Positions 21,640-33,051 of a DNA stretch of 64,000 bases are shown here, piece by piece. The DNA is taken from the NCBI GenBank assembly GCA_030220185.1, contig JASPKZ010004954.1, positions 186,001 to 250,000 of the forward strand, in the 5' to 3' direction. The stretch's first letter is position 1. Each line of letters opens with the position of its first letter. The notes under the pieces were generated by a model that made no database searches, was not told the DNA's origin, and worked only from the letters and a program-made list of their open reading frames with translations. Both the position numbers and the translations under genes were made by a program. The stretch is from Diploptera punctata. Its lineage: Eukaryota; Arthropoda; Insecta; Blattodea; Blaberidae.

Positions 21640-23340
21640 ATTATAAAAAAGACTGAGCAAAAACAACAGAATATTTGTCATAGCAAAATAACTAATAATA
21701 AATCAACAAATTTAACATCAATTGATGATTCGGAAATATTTAAACAATGAAAAGATCATGCAGTTTCTGCTAACTGTTGGAATATAGGAATTTGTTTAAT
21801 GTTTACTGTTGATGAACGAGTTGGAAGACACGCCTGGTAATATTTACCTTATGAATGGGAGTTGTCTAGGAGACGGTTAGGGATGGAGAAACCAATCATA
21901 AATTGACTACTTTGAGAATATAAGCTAATTCTCAAGTCAAATTGCAATATCAAATTTGATTGCAAGTTCTCATTAAATATGGAGACCTTGTCTTGGATCA
22001 AACTGGTATGTCCGTCAGAAATGGTTATTTTAACTATGTATTTAACTGTTTGTACTAATTATAGTCAATTTGTATTCACTCGATCTCAAGTGGACTTAGT
22101 ACAGGTATTGGTGCATAAGCTAGAAGACATAATACTCTGTCATTACCATAGTTGAATTAGATGCAACCAGCCTTACCTAATGTTACAATCTGTACCCTAA
22201 GGTCATTTCAAACACTGGCGTGTAATCGTACATTACAAGTGGCATGCAAGTGATTGATGCGATTAACACACAATCCTATATGTCTGTACGATCCACTAGT
22301 ATTTGTCGCTACAGAATTGGGTCTTACGTCAGATCCTGTTAAGAATGGCATTTTACATTAATGTAATCATCCCAATTTGATCATACTAGAAACCACAGTT
22401 TAAAACATGTGAAAACTGTCTAATCGATGGTTCAATACACAAAGAGACCAATTTCTAAACTGTGCTAGGGCTAAATTTCATGCAAAAAAATTAACAACAA
22501 ATTATTTTCAACTATATTACACTATGGTTGTAGTTTCAGATTAATCATAATATAATTACCAAACAGAGTTTTCAAATACTCTGTACAATTAATTGTGGAT
22601 TAATTACTTACTTATTTTAACAAACTAACCCGAATAAGATATGCAAATAGACAAAGTAGGCTATACTTGAAAATAAGGAAGGGAAACAATAAAAACATTA
22701 GATAATAGAGACAAAATACACAATTTTTTAATTTGTACAATAGTCGAACAATAAGATGTAACTAGAGTGTAGACGAGAGGGTAATTATGAATTAAGGGGA
22801 AAATTAAGATCAAGAATTTGAAGACTGACCATACATGGGTTTGTTAAAATGGAAAAAAAAAGTCCTTCAGCGGGCCTATTATAATTTGTGCTGTGGGATC
22901 TTCAACATTTTCTAGATTTTTATAGGTATTTTACATCTAGGGCCTACAAGTAAACCTTGAACCAAATGGTGTCAAGAAAGTTTTACCTTTGCAATAAAGG
23001 ATAGTATACTCGTATATAGCCTTCTTCTCCATGTTCACCTCATCTGAGTGTTTAAGTCTCGATTCGAAACATTCTTATTTCTGTAAACAGGACATGTTGG
23101 TTTTGGTCTACTTGTGCTCTGAACCATTGAAATATCAAATTCATAACTTATATTTTATTAATTATTTATATTAAAGTATTTAAAATCTTCTAAAGTTTAT
23201 CCAATTTACATATAACAATTCAATTCTGTTGATTTTTATACTTCATGTGATAGTGTTCAGCAATGGCATTGTTATAAAACGCATGCAGCACGATGGATTT
23301 AGTTTCTATATTCCACAGTGCTCAATTACATCTTTCCACA
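21640..23340. other. 1.7-kb stretch without recognised features
   Basis: No reading frame longer than about 60 codons, no clear inverted repeat and no match to the families named elsewhere in the window. Ordinary intergenic or long-decayed repeat sequence. Confidence 0.5.
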
Positions 23341-23349
23341 TACTATTAA

Positions 23350-23600
23350 GCGCCGTAATCTAATGGTTTAAAGCATAATGCCTTGAACCAGAGTTACGCG
23401 ACTTATGTGGGTTCGAGTGCCCCATGGAGAAGAAATTTTCTCATGGTATTTTGGCCAATATGGGACTGGTGTGCAATCAGCATCGTTAAGGATTTGGATA
23501 ACTGTAATAAGTAGCGGAACACGTTGAGAAAATCAGTTATAACGCCTGGGAAGTCTACATGGTAACAGTATGTCATCCCATGAACGGATGATAGTCCACC
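23350..23600 (+). mobile_element. SINE-4 copy
   Basis: tRNA-like head gcgccgtaatctaatggttt with B box gggttcgagtgcccc, then aagaaattttctcatgg and aaggatttggataactg; parallel to 32465-32800. Confidence 0.8.
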
Positions 23601-23609
23601 TCAATGTTT

Positions 23610-24015
23610 AATAGTTCTATTATAAAGGCCCAAATAGGTATATAAAAAAAAACCTGATTAGATTTCATTTGCCACCGAGACATCTGTGAATATTCGATCG
23701 CAGTACAAGTGACTTATAGGATCATGTTGGCCAATGTGAAAACAAATGTATCCGCTAGGGCCAATTGCCAACATGTTAGCTCACATATAAGGGATTATAT
23801 CCCAAGAGCCCGCCTACATTTGTGAGCAAGTTAAGGTGAGAAAATGTGTAAGTCAGTGTTAGTTTGGGCACATTAGGGTGAGAAAATGGGCGAGTTGGTA
23901 CCAACAGATTAGTTTGGTGTTCACTTACTTGATAGCGAGTTTTAGTAAAAGTTGCTACACTGTCCGAGCAATGGCTAACACAGTTGAATGCAGGCTTTCA
24001 CTGCCGGTAATCTTA
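23610..24015. other. Spacer, nothing recognised
   Basis: Two partly similar stretches beginning aggtgagaaaatg (about 23834 and 23878) are the only visible structure. Confidence 0.45.
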
Positions 24016-24018
24016 ATA

Positions 24019-24259
24019 TTAAGAGATTCCGGGCTATGTGACCGTGGTCCATGACTGGCCTTTCTTCCAGATGTTTCTCCCTCATCTGCGGAGGGCATCT
24101 TCAGTGGCGAGTGTTTCTAGACTTTCAGAGTCGAGCCTCCGACCAGGAAACACTACCTGAGAAGTACTCGCCACTAAAGATACCCTCCGACTTTGAAGGA
24201 GAAACGTCTGGAAGAAACACCAATCATGGACCACGACCACATAGCCAGGAATTCCTTAA
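24019..24259. mobile_element. 241-bp foldback (hairpin) element
   Basis: Two inverted arms of roughly 90 bases (left ttaagagattccgggctatg; complement of the right ttaaggaattcctggctatg; both continue through ggtccatga and gagggcatcttcagtggcgagt-like sequence) enclose a short centre. Each arm carries a hammerhead-like core (24073-24104 on minus, 24174-24205 on plus). The ORF at 24051 is accidental. Confidence 0.75.
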
Positions 24260-24479
24260 CATAATGACTAATATGCACTATACTTTCAAAATATGCTGTT
24301 TTTAGGTTAGTTTGATCTTAACTTCTCACATTATTTTAAGCCATTTTTTCAATGTTTTGGGAAAAAATCAACATACATATTTCTTTCAGGTAATGATTTA
24401 CATACTCCAACAATAAATTGGGTTTTTCTGTTGTTTTATTTTAATTTATATTCGTGTCATAGAATCCCCGAAAAAAAAT

Positions 24480-24665
24480 ATCATCATCATCATCCGGTAT
24501 CATGGTAGCTGCCGCCGACTTCCGGAAACCAAACACCATTCCTCTCCGTCCATGAATTGATCTTCCTCCAATCCTCTGATATTCATAGTCGTTTGTACCC
24601 CTTCTATCCAGGTTTTCTTCGGTCTTCCTCTCTTCCTACTTTCCATGAAGGTTAAAACACGTACA
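24480..24665 (-). pseudogene. LINE C-terminal fragment (RTE-like), another subfamily
   Basis: The minus strand reads MESRKRGRPKKTWIEGVQTT and NIRGLEEDQFMDGEEW followed by an (ATC/GAT)n microsatellite. The basic GRPKKTW...EEW block is the usual C-terminus of such LINEs. It is immediately followed (24655-24692) by a Penelope-type motif aagtcgtcctcaacaaagg. Confidence 0.75.
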
Positions 24666-24699
24666 TGATATTTAAGTCGTCCTCAACAAAGGAAGATTT

Positions 24700-25020
24700 A
24701 TTTTCGGAAGATATTTCATAATCAACCATTAAAACGATACTCTTTTCAACGAATACTTTCATTTTTTAATTATTTCACGACCATTTATTTGTTTAATTCA
24801 TCATGAACTACTGTTGAGATCACTAGAAGTTTAAAACAGTAAAATGCGTGGCATTAAAATTGTCTGTACGTTGTTTATTAATAATTCGTTTTATATAGTG
24901 ATTTTGATAAGATAAGATAGGTTTATAGTGTTGGGAAAAGTGTGTGTTTACTTTGGGTGTAAGATCTACATGTGCATTAATCATATGGCAAGGTACGTTA
25001 CAAAAATAACCATTATCATT
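24700..25020. other. AT-rich spacer
   Basis: No supported feature. Confidence 0.5.

Positions 25021-25022
<2 letters not shown>

Positions 25023-25059
<37 letters not shown>
25023..25059. repeat. (AT)n microsatellite
   Basis: About 35 bases of alternating AT at the left edge of the mariner-like element. Confidence 0.95.
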
Positions 25060-25061
<2 letters not shown>

Positions 25062-25157
25062 TTTCAATTACACCAACAAACTGCAGGGACTGATTCCTGA
25101 CTGGAAATGGAGGAAAAAATGTCCTGTGAATAAGTGTCCATAAATGCATCGTTGCCA

Positions 25158-25235
25158 CAGTAGACGACACTGGCGAATGGCATCATTCTCTCGGCCCTGT
25201 TGCATGGCCTGCTAGGTCGCCGAACTTTTTCTTAA
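25158..25235 (+). pseudogene. Transposase fragment before the SINE insertion
   Basis: Reads DDTGEWHHSLGPVAWPARSP then NFFL. GPVAWPARSPD...FFLW is the conserved block before the last catalytic acidic residue of many Tc1/mariner-like transposases. The N-terminal and central DDE parts are deleted. Confidence 0.75.
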
Positions 25236-25464
25236 GTTTCCTTTTACGCTTTTTTTTTCTTTTTTTTCCTCTTTTCGTTTACACTGTTTTCCTTCTTGTT
25301 TTACCTTTTTGTTAACTTTCTGTTATTCTCACATATAGACCCAAGGACAAGACACACATCCAGATCCAAGGTGGAGATTAAAAATCTCCTACCCGGCCGG
25401 GAATCGAACCCGGGTCGCCGAAGTGGATAGTAGGGACTCTACGACTATGCCACACCGACGGACA
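25236..25464 (-). mobile_element. SINE-1, single copy inside transposase
   Basis: Same family as the tandem array at 26.8-28.7 kb. B box complement gggaatcgaacccgg, head complement with ctctacgactatgcc. Short duplication tcttaa at 25230-25235 and 25465-25470. Confidence 0.85.
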
Positions 25465-25487
25465 TCTTAAACCCCCTGGAGTTTTAC

Positions 25488-25682
25488 TTCTGGGGGCATC
25501 TGAAAAGCGTTGTGTATGCTGAACCAGTTCCTGATGTGCTCAACCTTCAACAGCGTGTCCACGTCGCCTGTGACGCTATTTGGAGAGAGGCCGGAACATG
25601 CGAAAGAGTGAGGCAATCCATGATACGACGTGTGAACGCGTGCATTGCAGCCCATGAAGGCCACTTTGAACTTCTTTTGTGA
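25488..25682 (+). pseudogene. Transposase C-terminus after the SINE insertion
   Basis: A 64-residue open frame: FWGHLKSVVYAEPVPDVLN then LQQRVHVACDAIWREAGTCE, RVRQSMIRRVNACIAAHEGH and a stop after FELLL. FWG(Y/H)LKS marks the end of the DDE domain; the remainder is the conserved C-terminus. Undamaged codons suggest a relatively recent loss of function. Confidence 0.8.
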
Positions 25683-25834
25683 CGTGTATGCGATTATGCT
25701 AAGTACTGTGTGCCGGGACGACTTGTTGTCGTTGCACGCATATCGTACATTTCCGGACACATGTTTGTTTATAGGACCTTTTTTCCTTCATTTGCAGTCA
25801 GGAATCACTCCCTGAAGTTTGTCGGTGTATCATC

Positions 25835-25841
<7 letters not shown>

Positions 25842-25883
<42 letters not shown>
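25842..25883. repeat. (AT)n microsatellite
   Basis: About 42 bases of alternating AT at the right edge of the transposon relic. Confidence 0.95.
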
Positions 25884-25886
<3 letters not shown>

Positions 25887-26104
25887 GTCAAAATTGGTAA
25901 GATATTGTCCAATATTTTGTTAATATGAGTAATTCCGATGAAGTCTATACCTGTGGTGGCTTTAATTTCCCGGAATGCTTTCTTTACGTCGTCAGTATTT
26001 ATGAAAGAATAGAAAACTTATCTCATGTGGATGCAAGTTCAGTCTATTGTCAGTATAGTTTGTATATCTTCAACTCGTGTCCAACTCAGGTTCGGATCGA
26101 GGAA

Positions 26105-26400
26105 TGAGTTGACAGAAAGCCCCTACATTTATAGAGGTCTATCAACTACAAGGGTGCCGGTCAACCATCCTTGACACATCGTCACAAGGGCGGATGAAAG
26201 AAATGAAACGAAATGGATGAGATGAGTACGGATAAATAGTGTAATTACATTTGTTGTAGGGGAAAACGGGAGGAACTCCGAGAAAAACCTGCCCAAGTTC
26301 CGTTTCGTCCACCACCAAATCCACATGGAGTAACCGAGACTCGATCTCGGGACCCCACCGGTAAGAGGCGAGCGTCTAACGGTTTGTGCCACGGATCAGC
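26105..26400 (-). mobile_element. SINE-3 copy
   Basis: Complement of SINE-3: tail tatagaggtctatcaactac, body ggggaaaacgggaggaac, B box complement cgagactcgatctcggg, head gcgtctaacggtttgtgcca. Nearly full length. Confidence 0.85.
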
Positions 26401-26404
26401 CTGT

Positions 26405-26810
26405 CAGACTAATTTATTTTAATAATGTTACTTGGTTTACTGTTTATAAAGTGTTCGTTCACATGCTCAATAGAGATATAAGCCTCACTGCTGTCTATTG
26501 GTTGTATTCCTTTCCTGAGGCCCATTGTGTTAATATTTATCCCAAATTTCTGAGGATAGATAACCGGGGTCAATTAGTGTATCTTAGTTTATCATTTATT
26601 AATTGTTTTGTTCGTCTTTTGTATTCATTTATGTTAAGGTCACATTTGTTGAGTATGGCAGGCTAGGTTTCTTATCAGTTATTAGATTTCTTATTTCGGG
26701 AGTTTTCCAAGGTGCGGGAGGTTATCTGCTCTCTTCGTTTTGAAAGGTGCATGACGGTAATATTACTGTAAAATATTATCATTAAACATTTCCTGTTTTT
26801 CATCTACATA
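26405..26810. other. Spacer, nothing recognised
   Basis: No supported coding or repeat feature. Confidence 0.5.
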
Positions 26811-26811
26811 C

Positions 26812-28692
26812 TTTTTTTAATTTCTTTCTTTGTTGTTTTCTTTCGTTTACACTGTTTTTCCTTTTTAATCTTTTTATATTATTCACACATACAAACACAA
26901 GACAGGACACACACCCAGACCCAAGGTGGAGATTTCAAAATCCCTTACCCCGCCGGGAATCGAACCAGTGTCGCCGGAGTGGAAGGTAGGGACTCTACCG
27001 ACTACGCCACGGCGACGGATAGTGTAGCCAGGTTATCATAAAACTCGTTAACAAGTTTTTTTTCTCGTTTTCTTTCGTGTACACTGTTCTTCCTTTTTGT
27101 TTTAACTTTGTTAACCTTTTTATCTTATTCACACATACAAACACAAGACAGGACACACATCCAGACCCAAGGTGGAGATTTAAAATCCCCTACCCCGCCG
27201 GGAATCGAACCCGGGTCGCCGGAGTGGAAGGTTGGGACTCTACCGACTACGCCACGGCGACGGATAGTGTAGCCAGGTTATCACAAAACTCGTTAACAAG
27301 TTTTTTTTATCGTTTTCTTTCGTGTACACTGTTCTTCCTTTTTGTTTTAACTTTGTTAACCTTTTTATCTTATTCACACATAGAAACACAAGACAGGACA
27401 CACACCCAGACCCAAGGTGGAGATTTAAAATCCCCTACCCCGCCGGGAATCGAACCCGGGTCGCCGGAGTGGAAGGTTGGGACTCTACCGACTACGCCAT
27501 GGCGACGGACAATTTTTTTTTATATTTCTTCCTTTCTCGTTTTCTTTCGTTTACACTGTTCTTCCTTTTTGTTTTACCTTTGTTAACCTTTTTATCTTAT
27601 TCACACATACAAACACAAGACAGGACACACACCCAGACCCAAGGTGGAGATTTAAAATCCCCTACCCCGCCGGGAATCGAACCCGGGTCGCCGGAGTGGA
27701 AGGTTGGGACTCTACCGACTACGCCATGGCGACGGACAATTTTTTTTTTATATTTCTTCCTTTTATCGTTTTCTTTCGTTTACACTGTTCTTCCTTTTTG
27801 TTTTTACCTTTGTTAACCTTTTTATCTTATCCACACATACAAACACAATACAGGACACACACCCAAACCCAAGGTGGAGATTTAAAATCCCCTTCCCCGC
27901 CGGGAATCGAACCCGGGTCGCCGGAGTGGAAGGTAGGGACTCTACCGACTACGCCACGGCGACGGATAGTGTAGCCAGGTTATCACAAAACTCGTTAACA
28001 AGTTTTTTTTCTCGTTTTCTTTCGTGTACACTGTTCTTCCTTTTTGTTTTAACTTTGTTAACCTTTTTATCTTATTCACACATACAAACACAAGACAGGA
28101 CACACACCCAGACCCAAGGTGGAGATTTAAAATCCCCTACCCCGCCGGGAATCGAACCCGGGTCGCCGGAGTGGAAGGTTGGGACTCTACCGACTACGCC
28201 ACGGCGACAGATAGTGTAGCCAGGTTATTACAAAACTCGTTAACAAGTTTTTTTATCGTTTTCTTTCGTGTACACTGTTCTTCCTTTTTGTTTTAACTTT
28301 GTTTTAACTTTGTTAACCTTTTTATCTTATTCACACATAGAAACACAAGACAGGACACACACCCAGACCCAAGGTGGAGATTAAAAATCCCCTACCCCGC
28401 CGGGAATCGAACCCGGGTCGCCGGAGTGGAAGGTTGGGACTCTACCGACTACGCCATGGCGACGGACAATTTTTTTTTATATTTCTTCCTTTCTCGTTTT
28501 CTTTCGTTTACACTGTTCTTCCTTTTTGTTTTACCTTTGTTAAACTTTTTATCTTATTCACACATACAAACGCAAGACAGGACACACACCCAGACCCAAG
28601 GTGGAGATTTAAAATCCCCTTCCCCGCCGGGAATCGAACCCGGGACGCCGGAGTGGAAGGTAGGGACTCTACCGAGTACGCCACGGCGACGG
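26812..28692 (-). repeat. Tandem array of eight SINE-1 copies with higher-order structure
   Basis: Eight head-to-tail copies in the same (minus) orientation, each with a tRNA-like head (A box tggcgtagtcgg, B box ggttcgattccc, both complemented in the written strand) and a tail gtgtcctgtcttgtgtttg plus a pyrimidine-rich linker. The cgccgggaat marker lies at 26951, 27196, 27441, 27668, 27898, 28143, 28398 and 28625. Spacings 245, 245, 227, 230, 245, 255, 227 reflect two linker types: long (atagtgtagccaggttatca) and short (acaatttttt). The order long-long-short-short is repeated, giving a 947-957-bp superunit. Long ORFs across it are repeat artefacts. Confidence 0.93.
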
Positions 28693-28699
28693 ACAATTT

Positions 28700-28995
28700 T
28701 AATCCCCAGATGAGATCCCAGTCTACTTCTAGGCGTCCTGAATTAGAGCTCTTTGTCTACATGTTTCAAGTTTCTGTATGTTATTGTATTTGAGGTAAGT
28801 TTCCACAAACTTTTCATGGTTGACAACCATCATAAAAGGCTAAAATTTAAGCCTCGATAAAAGTCTCTACAGCGATTATGGACCAAGTAATCAATGATTA
28901 TAAAGTCACTTTTTAGTCGTTTTTAATTATTTTGGGGGGGGGGGGGAAATAGTTGTGAACAGATTTTATCTTATGACGGAATGAGGAAAAGGACG
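28700..28995. other. Spacer with a G tract
   Basis: Contains a run of about 13 G near 28933-28946; otherwise unremarkable. Confidence 0.6.
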
Positions 28996-28999
28996 GAAG

Positions 29000-29335
29000 C
29001 TTTTGAGATGTGGATATGAAGAATGATGGAACGTATAAAATGGACAGACAAAATAAAAATAAAGATGTGCTAGAGAGAATGGATGAAGAAATAATGTTGG
29101 AACTCATAAAGAAGAGAAAAATAAATTTTATTGGTCACTGGTTAAGAAAAAAACTGCCTGGTGACGGATACCCTAGAAGGAATGGTCAACGGAAAGAAAG
29201 TTACAGGCAGAAAAATACATCAGATGATAGAAACTATTAAAATAAATGGTTTGTATGCGGATACAAAAAGGAAAGCTGAGTTAGGAAAGAGTGGAGAATG
29301 CTGAGTTAGTAATGAAAGACTAGTCTTGGGCAGAA
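29000..29335 (+). pseudogene. LINE C-terminal fragment (RTE-like), third subfamily
   Basis: Plus frame KNKDVLERMDEEIMLELIKK then KINFIGHWLRKKLPGDG. The VLERM...LLELI...K..FIGHWLR block is characteristic of RTE-like LINE C-termini. Later frames add a short gap-rich continuation to about 29335. Confidence 0.75.
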
Positions 29336-29342
29336 CACTATA

Positions 29343-29778
29343 TATGTATAAAGCGCTTTTTCCAAGTTAATTTTTTCATAGCTGAAAAGTCGAGAAAAAA
29401 AAATTGGCACCTTTATTATTTTTTTGCACCTACTTGCCCCGCATCGATTTTAATTATGCATTAAATTCCTACGTTTTTCTGGTAATTATCGTGTTGAAGA
29501 AGGAGTGGTCTGGATTTTTTTGAAATGAGGTTCTTAACACTAATTACTCTGGTCTGTATTCCTTATTCTGTGTACTCAAACTCCCTATCTGGAATACCAG
29601 CATTAACTTATTTTAAAAGAGATTTAAACATCTTTCTTTTGTAATTGGTCTCTCAGAAGATTTATTGGTGGTTTCTGTGCTGTTAATTTGATTAATTGTA
29701 ATGCATTTCTATAACCCGATTTATATTATACAATTAAATGGAACAACCTCTACCAGGACCTACTTTATTTTAGTTAGC
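29343..29778. other. Spacer, nothing recognised
   Basis: No supported feature. Confidence 0.5.
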
Positions 29779-29779
29779 G

Positions 29780-29925
29780 TCCTTCGTCGTGGAGTAGATG
29801 GTTAATTCCCTATCTTCCTCTCCGACCAACCGGTTTTGATACCGAGTGGACTATGGGGTTTTAAATCTCTACCTTGTATTTGGGCGTATGTCTTGTGTTT
29901 GTGTGAAAAAGTATACAGTAAAAAC
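29780..29925 (+). mobile_element. Diverged SINE-1, plus orientation
   Basis: Head tcgtcgtggagtagatgg, degenerate B box ggttttgataccgag, then gttttaaatctctaccttg and tatgtcttgtgtttgtgtga, the same order as SINE-1 array units read on their own strand. Confidence 0.7.
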
Positions 29926-29929
29926 AAAA

Positions 29930-30425
29930 ACGGCAAATAGTTAAACGATTGAAAATAAATAACAGAAAATTCTGGATTATGAGAATAAAATGGAAACAAT
30001 TTTAACTGACAACTCATTTTTCGTCTGAGACCCCTAGGTTCCATATCTAAAATTTCTTGTTGCACCTTCTCTTTAAACAGATATATTTATTCTGTTTAAT
30101 TACTTACACTCAGATAACACATGGCAATATAAAATTCTTTTCTATTTTTAATAACTTCAGTTATTGAATTATCGATTTTGTGTGTATAAATGTTCAATAA
30201 AACCAGCGGATAAATAGTATTTACAATTCCAAGACGTCACTTAGATAAGATATCGCAATAAGTAAGTTACATGTACGCCTATTCATGTGAAAACATGTTT
30301 TATTGCATATGTTGAGTTGTTCTATGCTGGATTATTTTTCTATGTGAAAAAGAGGTAAGAATGTCCGGTATTTTATTCTAAATTTTATGCCTGACACTGT
30401 CTTATAAATAATTTTATAAACAGTA
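29930..30425. other. AT-rich spacer
   Basis: Nothing supported. Confidence 0.5.
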
Positions 30426-30429
30426 TTCT

Positions 30430-30640
30430 GTGGTCCCGGTGAACTAGTGGTCCCGGAGGTTCGCGGGTACAAACGCAGGCAGGTGAATAGGTTTTAAAGG
30501 GCATAACAATTCTGGGTATGGCTTCCTTCAGAAGGGAAGTAGGGCCATGGATCACATCTCGTAGATTTACGACACGTAAAAAAATCCTGAAATTAAAGGT
30601 TTCTGACCAAAATTTGGTGACTCTTTCACACCGAAATTTG
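30430..30640 (+). mobile_element. Candidate SINE-7 (tRNA-like head)
   Basis: tRNA-like start ggtgaactagtggtcccgga with a degenerate B box aggttcgcgggtac, followed by a body with no counterpart in the other families here. Only one copy in the window, so the assignment rests on the head. Confidence 0.5.
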
Positions 30641-30644
30641 AATT

Positions 30645-31190
30645 GCTTTGCTAATGACTAGGAAGCGGATTAAAATTCATTTAATAAAGACGTATTAAAT
30701 TAATTTAAATCAACTGTTTTTTTATAATATAACTTACAAAAACGTTTCTCAATATTTTGTGGGATCTAGCAATATTACATTCACACACGTCTTACTTTTT
30801 TTAAAATAAGAAAGAAATTATGTAAATTGAACATTATTTATTTTTAATTTAAAAATAAGATGCGTAATACATATATAATTTTATTAGATTCACACAGAGT
30901 ATTGAGACTTTTTGTAAGTTATATTATAAAAAATCAGTTAAATGGGTATAGAGACTGATTACATAATTTTATCACTATACTATGTTGTAATCTTAACTTT
31001 CATAACCTAAAAATCCGCTCCCTCCTAATGACCTAACATGTTAAAAAGCATTGTTAAAAAATAAAATTAATATAATATTCGTCATTTCGTATAAAATTCA
31101 TGTATTCAATAAACCACTTTCAAAATTCGCAATATTGGCTAGATTAAACAAAATCCATTATCTCGTCAAATATTTATGTTTTAAATTAAA
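30645..31190. other. Very AT-rich spacer
   Basis: No supported feature. Confidence 0.55.
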
Positions 31191-31198
31191 TACAATAT

Positions 31199-31998
31199 GT
31201 CTAACTAACTCACTGGCACTATCGAACCCGTAGATTCATGGCCGCACAAACGTAAGTTCTCCTTACATCCCTATTCTGAGCCAATGTTTTCCGATCATCC
31301 CCTGTATAATCTACTTCCCTCAAATCATAGTTAATGTTATTCTCCCATCTCATTATTGGTCTACAACTGGGCGTTTTCCCTCTGGTTTTCCTACAAGAAG
31401 CTTCTATACACGCCTTTAATTCACTATTCGTGCCACATGTCCTGCCCATCGCAGTCTACGAGACTTAACTGTTCTTATTATATCTGGCTTCCTATAGAGA
31501 CCATGTAGTTCATTATTATTTAGTCTTCTCCATTCACCTGCCGGATCATTTCTCTTTGGTCCAAAAATTTTCCTAAGAACTTTATTCTCAAATACTCGTA
31601 ATCTCCTTTCCTCCCTTAAAGTAAGAGTCCATGTTTCTCATCCATATAATATAACTGGTAGAATAATAGTTTTATATATTTACAGTTTAAAGTTTTTTGA
31701 AAGAGTCTCTACAGTGCATAATAGTACGCATTTCCAGAATTGAGCCCATGTTCAATTTCTTTATGCATATCATTCCTATTTGTGATTGTTGTTCCTAGGT
31801 ATTTGAATTCAGCCACTTCCTCAAAATTTCCCTCATTTTGCACTAGCTGTCCATTTGCATTATACAATGTAAATTATATGTGTGACCATCTATTTAATTT
31901 TATTGATATTTACTTCCAGTCCCAATTTCTTAGTGTTATTCAATAGTGTGTGCGTTTTGCCTTTAGTATCTCTTCGCTATCGCCCAATAGTAGTACAT
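31199..31998 (-). pseudogene. LINE-B copy B5
   Basis: Minus strand starts at the 3' terminus taactaactcactggcac and extends through the GRPIMRWENNINYDLREVDY block to the RT thumb region (aggtatttgaattcagccac). Stops and frameshifts throughout. Aligned with B2, it supplies the uninterrupted reference for the B3 and B8 insertion sites. Confidence 0.88.
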
Positions 31999-32099
31999 TA
32001 TGTCACTTGTTAAATTTATTATTATATTTAAATATTAAGCTAGGTAATACATTTTGATAAATTTATATTTCAATTACGACTTATGAAATAATAGTATTA

Positions 32100-32365
32100 C
32101 ATGGTCATCATCAGCATCGTCTTCAAGGATTAGACCTGTTGGTCTGTTACGATTCAAAATTGTTCACACCATCTCTTTAAAGGTGAACCTATATTTCTTG
32201 TCCTTCTCTGATTATAATGTAAAACAGTAATTGCTATCCTGATGTGTGACACACGTAGGACGTGGTCTCTCCAATTTATTCTACATTTTTCTATTAATGT
32301 TGTTATTTGTTCTATGTTGAATTCCTTTTTCATATCAGTACTTCTTTTGTGATCCAATAATGTAC
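32100..32365 (-). pseudogene. LINE-C C-terminal fragment
   Basis: Minus frame: MDHKRSTDMKKEFNIEQI then EKCRINWRDHVLRVSHIRI and GSPLKRWCEQF, parallel to the LINE-C C-terminus at 21.0 kb. Confidence 0.75.
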
Positions 32366-32459
32366 GAGTATTTCCAGTTATAAAGCAAAAAAAAAAAAAA
32401 AAAAATGCATTCCTGATATTTCTATTTATTTTGTCTTAATTGATCAGAGATAACTGTTC

Positions 32460-32800
32460 AACTTTAGTCCCTCGCCGCAGTCAAATGGTTAAGACAAGAT
32501 GCATTGGCACAGAGCTACGGGACTTGTGCAGGTTCGAGTCTCCATGGGGGAAGAAATTTTGTCATAGAATTTCGGCCAGTATGGTACCGGTACCCATCGT
32601 AAGGAATTTGGATAGCTACTTTAAGTAGCGGCTCCAGGTTGAGAAAACCAGCTATAATGGCTGGGGACCCAACATGCTGACCATATGTCACCCCTACAAT
32701 GGCAGGATGATCGTCTACCTCTGTGATTAACACATGTATATGTGAGACCAGGAACCTGCTGTTAGGCCAATGATCTTCTAGGTCCGTCGCGCCATGGAGT
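32460..32800 (+). mobile_element. SINE-4 full-length copy
   Basis: Head ctcgccgcagtcaaatggtt, B box ggttcgagtctccatgg, body aaggaatttggatagct and tagcggctccaggttgag, tail gatcgtctacctctgtgatt to tcgcgccatgg. The best copy of the family in the window. Confidence 0.85.
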
Positions 32801-33051
32801 TGGTTAAGTGTTCAACTTTCACATCCATATATTAACAGCGGCAATGCAACCACCTTATATAGTTATTACAAGGTTAAATTGATTATTAGCTTGCCAGTAT
32901 CGTTAACAAAGTTCGACCAAGTTGTTGGCGTTACTTTCAATCAAACTGCTGCAAGGAAACCACTTGAACGGTGCGACGTAATTCACGGGCGTTAACTTCA
33001 TTTTTCTTAACCGAATTCTGTTATTTCTCAGATTAAATAGCTACTTGAGTG

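Larger units (their letters stand above)
25069..25831 (+). mobile_element. Internally deleted Tc1/mariner-superfamily transposon relic
   Basis: Inverted repeats of about 75 bases (left 25070-25140, right 25754-25830; shared core gattcctgact with flanking ggaaaaaa) enclose the end of a transposase gene. (AT)n arrays border both sides, fitting a TA-rich target. SINE-1 interrupts the coding part. Confidence 0.75.

Noticed and set aside
21325..21640. Possible genuine tRNA gene
   Set aside because: Only the A/B-box-like head is present; no cloverleaf can be closed and the same sequence continues into a shared SINE body at three loci.
24928..25170. ORFs containing IYIYIY runs (also at 6254, 25710 and 47793)
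   Set aside because: Products of (AT)n microsatellites.
26812..28692. Regular direct repeats reminiscent of a CRISPR array
   Set aside because: Units are 227-255 bases, repeat almost entirely without unique spacers, and contain RNA polymerase III promoter boxes; there are no cas genes and the context is eukaryotic.
27077..28793. Five overlapping 140-171-codon plus-strand ORFs with repeats such as PAGNRTRVAGVEGWDSTDYA
   Set aside because: They are translations of the tandem SINE-1 units read on the non-transcribed strand; the residues correspond to complemented A and B boxes and linkers, so no protein-coding gene is supported.
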